In this document: positions 1 to 8,315 of the stretch, piece after piece | Layout: each line of letters starts with the position of its first letter | Position numbering within the stretch: position 1 is the first letter of the stretch | Assembly: GCA_044220725.1 (NCBI GenBank) | Contig: JBGAQN010000001.1 | Coordinates: 1-64,000, forward strand | Length of the DNA stretch: 64,000 bases | Origin: Phosphoribacter sp044220725 | GTDB lineage: Bacteria; Actinomycetota; Actinomycetes; Actinomycetales; Dermatophilaceae | Reading direction: 5' to 3' | The notes under the pieces: generated by a model | What the model was told of the DNA's origin: nothing | Databases searched by the model: none | The model's input: the letters and a program-made list of their open reading frames with translations, nothing else | Program-made: the position numbers and the translations under genes

Positions 1-951
1 CTTGAGCTTGGCGCAATCGACTGCGCCAACGGGCGCTGGCGGGGAGGGCGGGGAGGGCGGGGAGGGCGGGGAGGGCGGCGTCGGTGAAGCCGTAGCGGGC
101 GCGGGCGCGGGGGCCGACGTCCCAGGCGACGGGGCAGCCGAACTCGGCACGGACACGGCATACGGGAGGCCGGACCGGACCGCCTGCGCGACTCGGCGGC
201 CCCGCTCGGACAACACGGGGGTCACGGCCGCAGCCGGAATGGTGACGGTGAGATTGCCGGACGAGTAGGGCGCGGCAGTGCCTTGGTCGAGCAGGATGAC
301 CAGATCACCAGAGGGCGCGAACGACAGGTCAGTGAGCACGTCCGCGGCGTCGGGCCCCCCGGGGTCACCGGGCTCGGCCCCCAGAGTTGGATGGCCCTGG
401 GTGGCCACGGCCTTGCGCACGAGATCGACGACGACGGCACGGCCGGACTCCGTGACGAGGTCGGCGCCGGTCCAGGTCTGCGAGCCGTCGCCGTAGAAGA
501 CTTTGTGCGAGGTCTGCCCGCTAGCGCCACCAAACTCGAAGGTCTCCATCCGGATCCCGAGCACCGGCCCGTATGCCGTGACAACCTGCCACCCGATGTT
601 CAACTCGGCCGGAGCCTCCGCGTTGGGCTGGTATTCGCCACGGAAACCCGACTCGGCCTGGTCGGCCCAGGTTGCAATGGCGGCGGTAAGCGCCTCCTGG
701 CCGGGTGCGACCGGTCGACGGACCGCCACCGGCAGGGCGGGATCGTCTCCCATGCTCTGGGCCACGGTGATCCCAGGGACCGACAGCTCTGAGGGCGGCA
801 TACCGGAAGCGCCGTCGGGAACTCCGCTGGGACTGGCAGCGCCCGTGGACGGCCCGGTCGGGGGCGTCGAGGTGGCGCTGCATGCCGCAGCCAGGACGAC
901 AGCGGCCATGGGTATCGCGAGGCGCCCGAGCACCCGCCGAGAGAAGCGCAT
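1..951 (-). CDS. Lipoprotein polysaccharide deacetylase (3' end outside window)
   Basis: The frame starts at ATG 951 and stays open to the left edge, giving 317 codons of a longer protein. Residues 1-24 form a signal peptide ending in a lipobox (LAAAC), so the protein should be tethered to the outer face of the membrane. The middle resembles the extracellular RsiV/DUF3298-type domain often placed before deacetylase domains. It is followed by a proline-serine-rich linker encoded by four copies of a 9-bp unit (41-76). The last visible residues, VDCAKLK, fit the entry into a NodB domain, where CVALTFDDGP would follow. The likely role is removal of N-acetyl groups from cell-wall glycan. The catalytic domain lies outside the window, so the call rests on the domain boundary and architecture. 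Confidence 0.7.
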   Translation of the reverse strand, partial: MRFSRRVLGRLAIPMAAVVLAAACSATSTPPTGPSTGAASPSGVPDGASGMPPSELSVPGITVAQSMGDDPALPVAVRRPVAPGQEALTAAIATWADQAESGFRGEYQPNAEAPAELNIGWQVVTAYGPVLGIRMETFEFGGASGQTSHKVFYGDGSQTWTGADLVTESGRAVVVDLVRKAVATQGHPTLGAEPGDPGGPDAADVLTDLSFAPSGDLVILLDQGTAAPYSSGNLTVTIPAAAVTPVLSERGRRVAQAVRSGLPYAVSVPSSAAPSPGTSAPAPAPATASPTPPSPPSPPSPPSPPAPVGAVDCAKLK

Positions 952-1021
952 CACAGGAGTCGACCTTATGCGGTGGAAGCGGTTCGGCTGTGGAGGCGGG
1001 CAAGCGCTGTTCGTCGCGTCA

Positions 1022-2239
1022 CTATGCCGAGTGGGGAGACTCGCGTGCCGCGAGACGGTCCATCGCCGTGTCGCAGTCGGCGGTCGCGCCAGCGAAGCAG
1101 AGGCGGACGAAGGCCCGACCGTCGAGGGTCCGATCGCCCCCGGGGATGGCCGGCGCAAAGTCCACTCCGGGGGTCAGCGCAACTCCCGTCGCCGCTAACA
1201 CCTCCTGACACCACCGGGTCGAGTCGTCGGTGAGGTGGCTGACGTCGAAGTAGAGATAGAAGGCCCCATCGGGTGGCGCCACCCGGTCGACGCCGATCTC
1301 GGGAAGGCGCCGCAGCAACAGGTCACGGTTGACGGCATACCGGCTCACATGGCCCTCGAGTTCGCGACGGGCCGCGGGCGAGAAGGCGGCCACCCCGGCG
1401 GCCTGCGACACGGCGGGCGGGCAGATGTTGAGGTTGCCGACGAGCACCTCGACCGGACGCACCAGCTCGGGCGGCAGGATCAGCCAGCCGACCCGCCAAC
1501 CGGTCATCGAGAAATACTTCGACAGCGAGCCGACAATGACCGACGAGCGCGAAGACTCCCAGGCACTTGCGCACCGTCGGCCAAACGAAATGCCGTGATA
1601 GATCTCGTCGCTCACCAGCAGCGTCCCGTGTTCCGCGCACCAGCGGGCGATCGCCGCGAGCTCGTCGGGGTCGATGATCGTGCCGGTCGGGTTGCTGGGG
1701 CTGGCGACGATGAGGCCAGCCGGCGCCTCGGGCAGGGCCTCCAGCATCGCCGCCGTCGGCTGGAACCGAGTGTCCGGACCGCAGTCCAGCTCGATGACCC
1801 GGGCGCCAAGGGCCTGCAGGGTGTTGCGGTATGCCGGGTAGCCCGGCCGACTCATCGCCACTGTGTCACCGACGTCGAACGCGGCGAGGAAGAGCGCGGT
1901 GAAGGCCGCTGACGAGCCGGTCGTGACGACGATCTGGTCGGGGTCGACGGTCATCCCGTAGTCGTCGGCATAGTGCCGCGCAATCGCCTCACGCAGCGCC
2001 CGTATGCCGGTCGCCTCGGTGTAGCCGAGCACCTCACCGTCCAGCGCGGTGGCCGCCGCCGCCCTTGCCGCGGCGGGCGCCGGGGTCGAGGGCTGACCTG
2101 CGCAGAGGGCGATGACGTCACCGTGGGTCGCCTGCCGGAGCGTGGCGGCCTTGATGACCTCCATGACGTGGAACGGCTCGACGTCGCCCCTCGCCGACCG
2201 GCGGACCGGCGGGGGCGAGGGGACGGGGGCGGACGGCAT
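1022..2239 (-). CDS. PLP-dependent class I/II aminotransferase
   Basis: A fold-type I aminotransferase of about 405 residues, the usual length for aspartate/aromatic aminotransferases. Visible motifs are the substrate-loop region SPSNPTGTI, the aspartate in SDEIYHG that contacts the pyridine nitrogen, and the PLP-binding lysine in GSLSKYFSMTGWR, followed by an arginine-rich C-terminal part. It transfers an amino group between an amino acid and a 2-oxo acid in the cytosol; the donor cannot be told from sequence. I chose ATG 2239 over an in-frame TTG at 2248 because the TTG has no spaced ribosome-binding site. The ATG lies inside a copy of the GTATGCCG repeat. It is 70 bp upstream of the deacetylase and on the same strand. 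Confidence 0.85.
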   Translation of the reverse strand: MPSAPVPSPPPVRRSARGDVEPFHVMEVIKAATLRQATHGDVIALCAGQPSTPAPAAARAAAATALDGEVLGYTEATGIRALREAIARHYADDYGMTVDPDQIVVTTGSSAAFTALFLAAFDVGDTVAMSRPGYPAYRNTLQALGARVIELDCGPDTRFQPTAAMLEALPEAPAGLIVASPSNPTGTIIDPDELAAIARWCAEHGTLLVSDEIYHGISFGRRCASAWESSRSSVIVGSLSKYFSMTGWRVGWLILPPELVRPVEVLVGNLNICPPAVSQAAGVAAFSPAARRELEGHVSRYAVNRDLLLRRLPEIGVDRVAPPDGAFYLYFDVSHLTDDSTRWCQEVLAATGVALTPGVDFAPAIPGGDRTLDGRAFVRLCFAGATADCDTAMDRLAARESPHSA

Positions 2240-2289
2240 ACGGGCCAACCTAGCCGAGCGAGCAGGAGGCGAAGTGGGCAGCGGTGCGG

Positions 2290-3705
2290 TCAGGCGGGAT
2301 CGGGGGCCGAGGTGGTGTCGGCCAACCCGACGGTGCCATCGGCCTTGTGAGCCGTGTCCTCGAACTTGATGAGGGTGATCCGGTGGTTGTCCATCTCGAG
2401 CACGGTGAGCCGCCCAGAGTCCAGCGGCACGGTGTCGCCGACCTCCGGCACGCCGCCGGACAACTTGTAGACCAACCCGGCGAGGGTGACGTAGTCGTCG
2501 TCCTCGGGGAAGGGGAAGTTCACCAGGTCGACCAGGTCCGCGATCCGCATTGAAGCGTCGATCTCGTAGGCACTGCCGGTGAGCTTCTTGACCCGGCGGG
2601 CTGCGCGGGTGAACTCGTCCTCGTAGTCGCCGACGATCTCTTCGAGGATGTCCTCGAGGGTGATGATGCCTTCGGTGCCGCCGTATTCGTCGATGACGAC
2701 GGCCATTTGCTGGCGCTTGCGCTTGAAATCGGCGAGCAGGTCGTTGAGCGGCTTGCTGTCCGGCACGAGGAACGGCGGCTTGGCGAAGTCTTTGACCGGC
2801 TTCTTACTGGCCTTGCTGAAGTTCTCCGAACCGCTGTGCTCAGCGACGTAGGTGAGCAGCTCCTTGATGGCGACGATGCCGGTGATCCGGTCGAGGCTGT
2901 CGACATAGACGGGGAACCGCGCGTGCGGGATGTCGCGGAAGTAGCGCAGCGCATCGCCGAGGGTGGCGTCCTCCTCCAGCGCGCGGATCTGGGTGCGCGG
3001 GACCATCGCGTCGCGCACGGTCTGTTCGTCCAGCTCGAAGACGCCGCGAATCATCTCGGTCTCTTCGGGATCGAGCATCCCGTCCTTCTCGCTCGCCTCG
3101 AGGATCATTCGGATCTCCTCGACGCTCATCGTGAAGTGGCTCTCGCCGTGTCCACCGAGGTTGCCCTGGCCGGACAGGCGAAGGAGCAGGTCGGAGGCCC
3201 ACTTCATGATGAAAATGAGCGGTCGGAAGGTGAGGTACATGATGTTGATGAGCTTGCCCACCCGCATGCTCAGCGGTTCGGCCTTGTGGAAAGCGAGCAC
3301 CTTGGGGGCGAGCTCGCCGCCGACGATGTGCACGAACGACACGATGATGAAGCCGATGATGTAGGCCACCGTGTGCGCGGCGTGGTGGAAGACATCGTGG
3401 TCGCCGAAGAAGGTGAAGATGGCCACCACCCACGGGTCGATGACCGTGTGCAGGGTCTCCATGCCGACGGCGCCCAGGCCCAGCGACACGAGCGTGATGC
3501 CGATCTGGGTGACCGAGTAGAACCGCTCGGGCTCCTCGTGCAACAGCTTGACGGTCTTGGCCTTGCCGTTGCCGTCCTCCGCAAGCTGGCGGATCCGACT
3601 GCGCCGCGCGGAGGAGATGGCGATCTCCGACCCCACGAAGAAGGCGTTACCGGCAACGAGCAACAGGATGATGGCCAGCCGCAGCCATAGCGGCAGGTCT
3701 TCCAT
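2290..3705 (-). CDS. CNNM/CorC (HlyC) family membrane protein with CBS pair
   Basis: A 471-residue membrane protein. An N-terminal CNNM domain with about three to four hydrophobic helices includes the family motif FFVGSEIAISSARRSR near the start. It is followed by the linker MSVEEIRMILEASEKDGML, two CBS domains (around FELDEQTVRDAMVPRTQ to VIDEYGGTEGIITLEDILEE) and a C-terminal transporter-associated CorC_HlyC domain. Family members handle Mg2+ or Co2+ efflux and sense adenine nucleotides through the CBS pair. ATG 3705 is preceded by GAGGAG at good spacing; upstream in-frame codons are of poor quality. No GTATGCCG repeat occurs in this gene, unlike most of its neighbours. Confidence 0.9.
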   Translation of the reverse strand: MEDLPLWLRLAIILLLVAGNAFFVGSEIAISSARRSRIRQLAEDGNGKAKTVKLLHEEPERFYSVTQIGITLVSLGLGAVGMETLHTVIDPWVVAIFTFFGDHDVFHHAAHTVAYIIGFIIVSFVHIVGGELAPKVLAFHKAEPLSMRVGKLINIMYLTFRPLIFIMKWASDLLLRLSGQGNLGGHGESHFTMSVEEIRMILEASEKDGMLDPEETEMIRGVFELDEQTVRDAMVPRTQIRALEEDATLGDALRYFRDIPHARFPVYVDSLDRITGIVAIKELLTYVAEHSGSENFSKASKKPVKDFAKPPFLVPDSKPLNDLLADFKRKRQQMAVVIDEYGGTEGIITLEDILEEIVGDYEDEFTRAARRVKKLTGSAYEIDASMRIADLVDLVNFPFPEDDDYVTLAGLVYKLSGGVPEVGDTVPLDSGRLTVLEMDNHRITLIKFEDTAHKADGTVGLADTTSAPDPA

Positions 3706-3962
3706 GAAGACCACTCCTCGGGGTTTCGCGGTGCCACGGGCGGGCACCTGCGCCCGTGGGCGAGTGTACGAGAAGCCAACGACACCACACGCGGGGATGA
3801 ACGTCCCGAATCCGTCAACGGCCGCAGCCCGCGCCACCCGGTCCTTCCCGCGCCCGGAGCCATGCCCCGCGCGAGGTCACCGCATGAGTCCGTGAAGCTG
3901 GGCCAGCCCGGTTGCCCTCGCCGTCCTAACGGCCGGCGCTGTGATCCCAGCCACATACGCGT

Positions 3963-3989
3963 CACCCCGGTCGTTGCGACCCTGGGGTG
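3963..3989 (-). terminator. Imperfect hairpin downstream of the PH gene
   Basis: Arms CACCCCGGTCG and CGACCCTGGGGTG surround a 3-base loop with a 2-base bulge, about 30 bp past the stop of the leftward PH-domain gene. The whole gap 3706-4020 (315 bp) has no convincing gene. It holds this hairpin on the right and the promoter region of the CNNM gene on the left. Confidence 0.4.
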
Positions 3990-4020
3990 GCTTTGGTCTC
4001 TGGCCCAGAGCCCTCGGCGT

Positions 4021-4530
4021 CTAGATCTGGCCGGAGCGGCGCTTGGCGTCCTGGTCGATGAGCCGGTTGATGAGCTGTTGGATCTCGTCGCTGCGCGGGA
4101 TGTTGCGCAGCAACTCGTCGGCGGAGTCGCCGGCCGACTCGATGGTGAGGGTGCCCGAGCGGATGATCCGGTCGAAGAAGGTCTGCCGGAAAGACACGTC
4201 GGTGATCTTCGACAAAGTGATGTCCTTGCCCGACTTGCTGAGAATGCCCTTGCGGACCATCACCCGGTGACTCGTGATGACGTAGTGCGTCGTCCGCCAC
4301 CGCAAGTAGGGCACGACGACCAACGGCACCGCGACGAGCACCAGCACTGCAACGGCAATCCACTGCAGCCGGTTTCCGGTCGCGTCGTCGGGCGTCGCCC
4401 AGGCGGTCACAATGGCTAGCGCGGCAAGGACCAGTCCCAGCAGCGTCGGCCCGAACACCGTGAGCACGTGCGGGTTGAGGCTGCGCTCGATTTTCTCGCC
4501 CTCGGCGAGCACGTTCTCCGGAAACCCCAT
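4021..4530 (-). CDS. Membrane PH-domain protein (bPH2/YdbS type)
   Basis: About 169 residues. Two hydrophobic helices near the N terminus (VLTVFGPTLLGLVLAALAIV and the LQWIAVAVLVLVAVPLVVV stretch) are followed by the bacterial PH-2 core. The core begins with TTHYVITSHRVMVRKGILSK and continues through DITLSKITDVSFRQTFFDRI. Such proteins are membrane-anchored and of unknown biochemical role. ATG 4530 is chosen because it starts the conserved part; an upstream in-frame start would run into the divergent thpR. The start codons of the two genes are only 34 bp apart, so their promoters must overlap. Confidence 0.85.
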   Translation of the reverse strand: MGFPENVLAEGEKIERSLNPHVLTVFGPTLLGLVLAALAIVTAWATPDDATGNRLQWIAVAVLVLVAVPLVVVPYLRWRTTHYVITSHRVMVRKGILSKSGKDITLSKITDVSFRQTFFDRIIRSGTLTIESAGDSADELLRNIPRSDEIQQLINRLIDQDAKRRSGQI

Positions 4531-4564
4531 GGCCACCACGATAACCGGATGGCAGGCTGTCGCC

Positions 4565-5140
4565 ATGGGCCAGCGGATGTTCGTCGCCGTCGTGCCGCCG
4601 GACTCGGTCCGCGAAGACCTCGAGGAGTTCCTCGACGCCCGGCCTGGACTGCGGTGGTCCCATCCGGGTCAGTGGCACGTCACCCTCGCCTTCTACGAGT
4701 CTGTGCCTGAACACCGGATCGACGAGCTCGTCGAGCGCCTTGAGACGAAAGCAGCCAAGCGGCATACCTTCACGACCGCCCTCGCGGGAGCGGGGACATT
4801 TCCCAATCCGGCTCGGGCGAGCGTCCTGTGGCTCGGACTCGACGGGGACACAGCGGAATTGACCCACCTCGCCGAGAGCGCCCGCGCGGCTGGAGGAAAG
4901 GTGGGGGCACCTCCCGATGGCAAGCGGTTCACCCCGCACCTGACAGTGGCGAGGCTCCGACCACCGATCGAGGCCACGCGCTGGCTGCGAGTCCTGGACT
5001 CCTATCGGGGGCCGACCTGGGAGGTGGTCGACATCGAGTTGCTCGCCTCGTTCTTGGGCGAAGGACCGGGCGGCCGACCGCGCTACGAGGTGGTCGCGCG
5101 CCTCCCACTGGGCAAGCTCGGGCACGAGGTGGCACCGTGA
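4565..5140 (+). CDS. thpR: RNA 2',3'-cyclic phosphodiesterase (2H family)
   Basis: A 191-residue cytosolic 2H phosphoesterase. Both catalytic HxT[x] signatures are visible: HVTL near residue 39 and HLTV near residue 126, with the family-typical FVAVVPP start. Family members open 2',3'-cyclic phosphates in RNA and can join tRNA halves in vitro. The start MGQRMF at 4565 aligns with the family; longer upstream reading is antisense to the PH gene. The stop overlaps the GTG start of the next gene by four bases (GTGA), so the ligase gene is probably translationally coupled to it. Confidence 0.88.
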   Translation: MGQRMFVAVVPPDSVREDLEEFLDARPGLRWSHPGQWHVTLAFYESVPEHRIDELVERLETKAAKRHTFTTALAGAGTFPNPARASVLWLGLDGDTAELTHLAESARAAGGKVGAPPDGKRFTPHLTVARLRPPIEATRWLRVLDSYRGPTWEVVDIELLASFLGEGPGGRPRYEVVARLPLGKLGHEVAP

Positions 5141-6588
5141 GCGAACCAATGCTGCGCGGGTTGCTCGACCCAGCCCGTGTCGCCACCGTCGTCCAGATCG
5201 CCGACACGACCCTGTCGTATGCCGCCCTCCTCACCTCCGCGTCGGCCGTCGCCGAAGCGCTGACGCGGGAGTCGTTGCCCCGCATCGCGATTGATGCCAC
5301 TCCAACCATGGACACGGTGATCACGGTCGTCGGAGCGTTGCTCGCCGGGGTCGAGGTGGTGCCCATTCCGGCCGATGCCGGGCCCGGTGAGCGAGCGCAC
5401 ATCCTGCGCGACTCGGGGGCCCCGGTGTGGCAGGTGAGGTCTCCCCTGGCAGAGGTGCGTGACCAAGACTCGCCCGGGAGGGCGGCATACCGGCTGCCGG
5501 ACGTCTCCCCCGACGCAGGTGCCTTCGTGCTCTACACGTCGGGGACGACCGGGCCGCCCAAGGGGGTCCGCCTGTCGCGGCGGGCGGTGGCCGCGGGCCT
5601 CGACGCGCTTGCCGACGCGTGGGCATGGACCGCGAATGACGCTCTCGCACATGGGCTTCCGCTGTTCCACGTGCACGGGCTGGTGCTCGGTGTGCTCGGG
5701 CCGTTGCGGATCGGCAGCGGGCTGCGGCACGTGGGGCGACCCACCCCCGCCGCGTATGCCGCCGCCGCCCACGCCGGCGCGACGATGTTCTTCGCGGTCC
5801 CGACGATCTGGTCGCGGGTCGCCGCGGAGCCCGAGTATGCCGCTGCGTTGCGTTCCGCCCGCCTTCTCGTGTCGGGATCGGCGGCCTTGCCGGTGCCGGT
5901 GTTCGAACGGCTGCGGGAGCTGACGGGGCACGAGGTGTGCGAGCGCTACGGGATGACCGAGACCCTCATCACGGTGGCGACGCGGGCGGACGGGGCTCGG
6001 CGCGCCGGTTGGGTGGGGGTGCCCGTTGCCGGGGCGCGGACGCGGCTTGTGGGTGACAGCGGTGAGCCGGTGCCCTCTGACGGCGAGACGTTGGGTGAGC
6101 TGCAAGTCTGTGGCCCAACGTTGTTCGACGGCTACCTGGGGTTGCCCGAGGCGACCGCGGCGGCCTTCACCGCGGATGGCTGGTTCCGGACTGGCGATGT
6201 GGCGACGATCGCGCCGGACGGTTCGCACCGGATCGTCGGGCGGGCGTCGGTCGATCTCATCAAGTCCGGCGGTTATCGGATCGGCGCCGGCGAGATCGAG
6301 GGGGTGCTGCTCGGGCATCCCGCGGTGGCCGAGTGTGCGGTCGTCGGATTCCCGGATGAAGACCTGGGACAGCGGATTGTCGCTTTCGTCGTGCCGACTC
6401 AGCAGGCGACGGCGACGAAGGCCCAGGCGACTTCGACAACGCCCCCGCCGGGCGAGGAGCTGGCTGCGGAGCTGATCGATCTCGTGGTCCGGGAGCTGTC
6501 GGTGCACAAGCGCCCGCGCGAGGTGCGTTTCGTCGACGCACTCCCCCGCAACGAGATGGGCAAGGTGCAGAAGACCCGGTTGTCCTGA
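5137..6588 (+). CDS. Acyl-CoA synthetase, malonyl-CoA synthetase (MatB)-like
   Basis: A 483-residue adenylate-forming enzyme. Motif A3 is seen as YTSGTTGPPKGV, the MatB-characteristic LPLFHVHGLVLGVLGPLR follows, then ERYGMTETL (A5) and GWFRTGDVA (A7). The C-terminal hinge RIVGRASVDLIKSGGYRIG and the catalytic lysine in NEMGKVQKTRL complete it. It would activate a short-chain (di)carboxylate with ATP and load CoA. Malonate is the best guess from the FHVHG region, but other short-chain acids are possible. GTG 5137 overlaps the thpR stop; ATG 5149 is an alternative. It converges with the DUF222 gene 26 bp away. Confidence 0.82.
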   Translation: MSEPMLRGLLDPARVATVVQIADTTLSYAALLTSASAVAEALTRESLPRIAIDATPTMDTVITVVGALLAGVEVVPIPADAGPGERAHILRDSGAPVWQVRSPLAEVRDQDSPGRAAYRLPDVSPDAGAFVLYTSGTTGPPKGVRLSRRAVAAGLDALADAWAWTANDALAHGLPLFHVHGLVLGVLGPLRIGSGLRHVGRPTPAAYAAAAHAGATMFFAVPTIWSRVAAEPEYAAALRSARLLVSGSAALPVPVFERLRELTGHEVCERYGMTETLITVATRADGARRAGWVGVPVAGARTRLVGDSGEPVPSDGETLGELQVCGPTLFDGYLGLPEATAAAFTADGWFRTGDVATIAPDGSHRIVGRASVDLIKSGGYRIGAGEIEGVLLGHPAVAECAVVGFPDEDLGQRIVAFVVPTQQATATKAQATSTTPPPGEELAAELIDLVVRELSVHKRPREVRFVDALPRNEMGKVQKTRLS

Positions 6589-6614
6589 GCTGACGGCACG
6601 GGCGAACCAACGCA

Positions 6615-8195
6615 TCAGAACGGTGGTCGGTCGTCCGGCATCGAAGGAACCGACGTGACGCACGGGGCCGGGTCGACGGGTGACCTGGTGCGGTCGTGCA
6701 GGACCGTGAGGTCATGTGGAGCGCCGAGGATGGTGTTGGGGGCGGGCAGGGCATCGAGCAGCTCGCGGAAGTCGTGCGGGCTGGTGACATAGCGGCGGCC
6801 CGCGAGGGTCGTCCAGGTGACCTGATCCGTGTCAGGGTCATGAGCGGTGTCCCAGAGGCCGGTGGTCTTGAGCTGATGATGTCGTCGATGCTTGGCGGTG
6901 AGGTTGTCCGGGCTGGTCGTCCCGGTCGGCCAAGGGGTGTCGTGGTCGAGGTCGCACCTGGGTGCGGGGACCTGGCAACCGGGGGCACGGCATACCTGAT
7001 CTCGGGTGACCACGTGGGCGCGCACCCGTGCGGGCGGGACGTAACGGTGGGTCGACAGTTCGACGAGGGTGCCGGTCAGGGGCTCGGTGACCAGCCGCTG
7101 CCAGATGCTGCCAGGGGCGTGGGCCAGATCGCGGGCGTGGTCAGCGTGGATCCACCCGTGGCCCGGCAGTTCGGCCAGGCCGTCGCGGGCGCCGGTGAGC
7201 ACGTCGAAGGGGACGACGACCTGCACCAGGGCGGCGGGCAGGTCGCCCAGGGCACCCCAGTCGATCCCGCTCGGCCGGCTCGCCGCCACACCCGCCGCCA
7301 CACCCTGCGAACCCCGCTGCGTCACCTCAGCGTCGGCGGTTGCATTCGCGCTCAAGCCCGCGTTCGGCTGAGCGAGTGTCCCGTTGAGCAGCAGGTCCAG
7401 GGCCACGTCGGAGCGCAATTGGGCCAGCGTCCGGTTCGGGTAGCGGCCGGCCGACCGGATCCGACGGGCCATAGCATCGACCCGCTCGATCGCGGCGGCC
7501 ACCCGACCACCGTCACCGGTGACCCAGAGGCACCCCGACCCATCCGGACGCACTTCGGCATGCGCGTCACGTCGAGCCAACGCCTCGATCCGACCGCGGT
7601 CCGGGTCGCCGCCGCGGCGGGTCAGCTCGCGCCGCAGTCGGCGGCGGCGCAGTTGGTGGGAGGGCCGTGACCCATCCCGGCCCGGCGCGGTCACCACCTG
7701 AACCACCTCGTCGGCCACCGCCGGGGCCAGGTCAGCGGTGTCCTCATGCAGACCGATCACCTGCCACAGAGCCAGATCACCGACCGCCAGCAGGGCAAGG
7801 AGCGTGTCGACCCGAGCCGGGTCCGCGACCGCGAGACTCAGCCGACGGCGACACTCGCTCTCCCCCAGGCCGGTCGCCGCCATCACCTCATCCACCGCAC
7901 CCGAGTGGGCAACCGACGCCGACCAGTCCCGCTCACCCGCCGTCACCACCGGCCGTCCCGGCTCGGCCAGCGCATCCAGGTATGCCGCGTGCAGCATTCG
8001 CCACGCCGGCAGGGCCGCCGCGTCGAGCCGGGACTTCAACCGTTCGATGAGCTCGATGAGCCCCAACGCCGCAGCCGCCGTTGGGGCGCCCGCTATATCC
8101 AGATGGGTCGGCTCGAGCGCATCAAGGATGTCGCCGGGAGTATGCGGGAGGCTCAACTTGCTCCCGCATGCCGGTCTGACGACGTCCCGATTCAT
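6615..8195 (-). CDS. DUF222 / 13E12-family protein with HNH endonuclease domain
   Basis: A 526-residue member of the actinobacterial 13E12 repeat family: a long helical DUF222 region followed by a C-terminal HNH nuclease. The HNH part shows the zinc cysteines in CRAPGC and the core CDLDHDTPWPTG...NLTAKHRRHH. Members are multicopy in actinobacteria, and their physiological role is not established. Here the gene sits directly behind a promoter whose spacer is a perfect LexA-type palindrome (see 8202-8230), so induction by DNA damage is predicted. The start ATG 8195 falls at about the expected transcription start, which suggests leaderless translation. Confidence 0.88.
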   Translation of the reverse strand: MNRDVVRPACGSKLSLPHTPGDILDALEPTHLDIAGAPTAAAALGLIELIERLKSRLDAAALPAWRMLHAAYLDALAEPGRPVVTAGERDWSASVAHSGAVDEVMAATGLGESECRRRLSLAVADPARVDTLLALLAVGDLALWQVIGLHEDTADLAPAVADEVVQVVTAPGRDGSRPSHQLRRRRLRRELTRRGGDPDRGRIEALARRDAHAEVRPDGSGCLWVTGDGGRVAAAIERVDAMARRIRSAGRYPNRTLAQLRSDVALDLLLNGTLAQPNAGLSANATADAEVTQRGSQGVAAGVAASRPSGIDWGALGDLPAALVQVVVPFDVLTGARDGLAELPGHGWIHADHARDLAHAPGSIWQRLVTEPLTGTLVELSTHRYVPPARVRAHVVTRDQVCRAPGCQVPAPRCDLDHDTPWPTGTTSPDNLTAKHRRHHQLKTTGLWDTAHDPDTDQVTWTTLAGRRYVTSPHDFRELLDALPAPNTILGAPHDLTVLHDRTRSPVDPAPCVTSVPSMPDDRPPF

Positions 8196-8201
8196 GCTGA
8201 T

Positions 8202-8230
8202 ATTCTATCCGAACGTACGTTCGATTACAA
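8202..8230 (-). promoter_or_regulatory. SOS promoter: LexA box inside the spacer
   Basis: Reading leftward: a -35 hexamer TTGTAA (8225-8230), exactly 17 bp of spacer, then a -10 hexamer TAGAAT (8202-8207). The spacer contains the 14-bp palindrome CGAACGTACGTTCG (8210-8223), which matches the mycobacterial/actinobacterial SOS box CGAAC-N4-GTTCG. ATG 8195 begins six bases after the -10, so the mRNA is probably leaderless. LexA bound here would cover the promoter. Confidence 0.85.
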
Positions 8231-8315
8231 GGCCAATCTCGTTACAGACCAATGAAATAGCCGACAGGCTAAGGTGTCATTTCAGGCTCAGCACGACAGG
8301 CCATGGGCGAGCGCA

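Noticed and set aside
5137..6588. Assignment as a certain malonyl-CoA synthetase
   Set aside because: The LPLFHVHG region is MatB-like, but no malonate transporter or decarboxylase is adjacent and substrate residues cannot be fixed by eye, so the call is kept at MatB-like.
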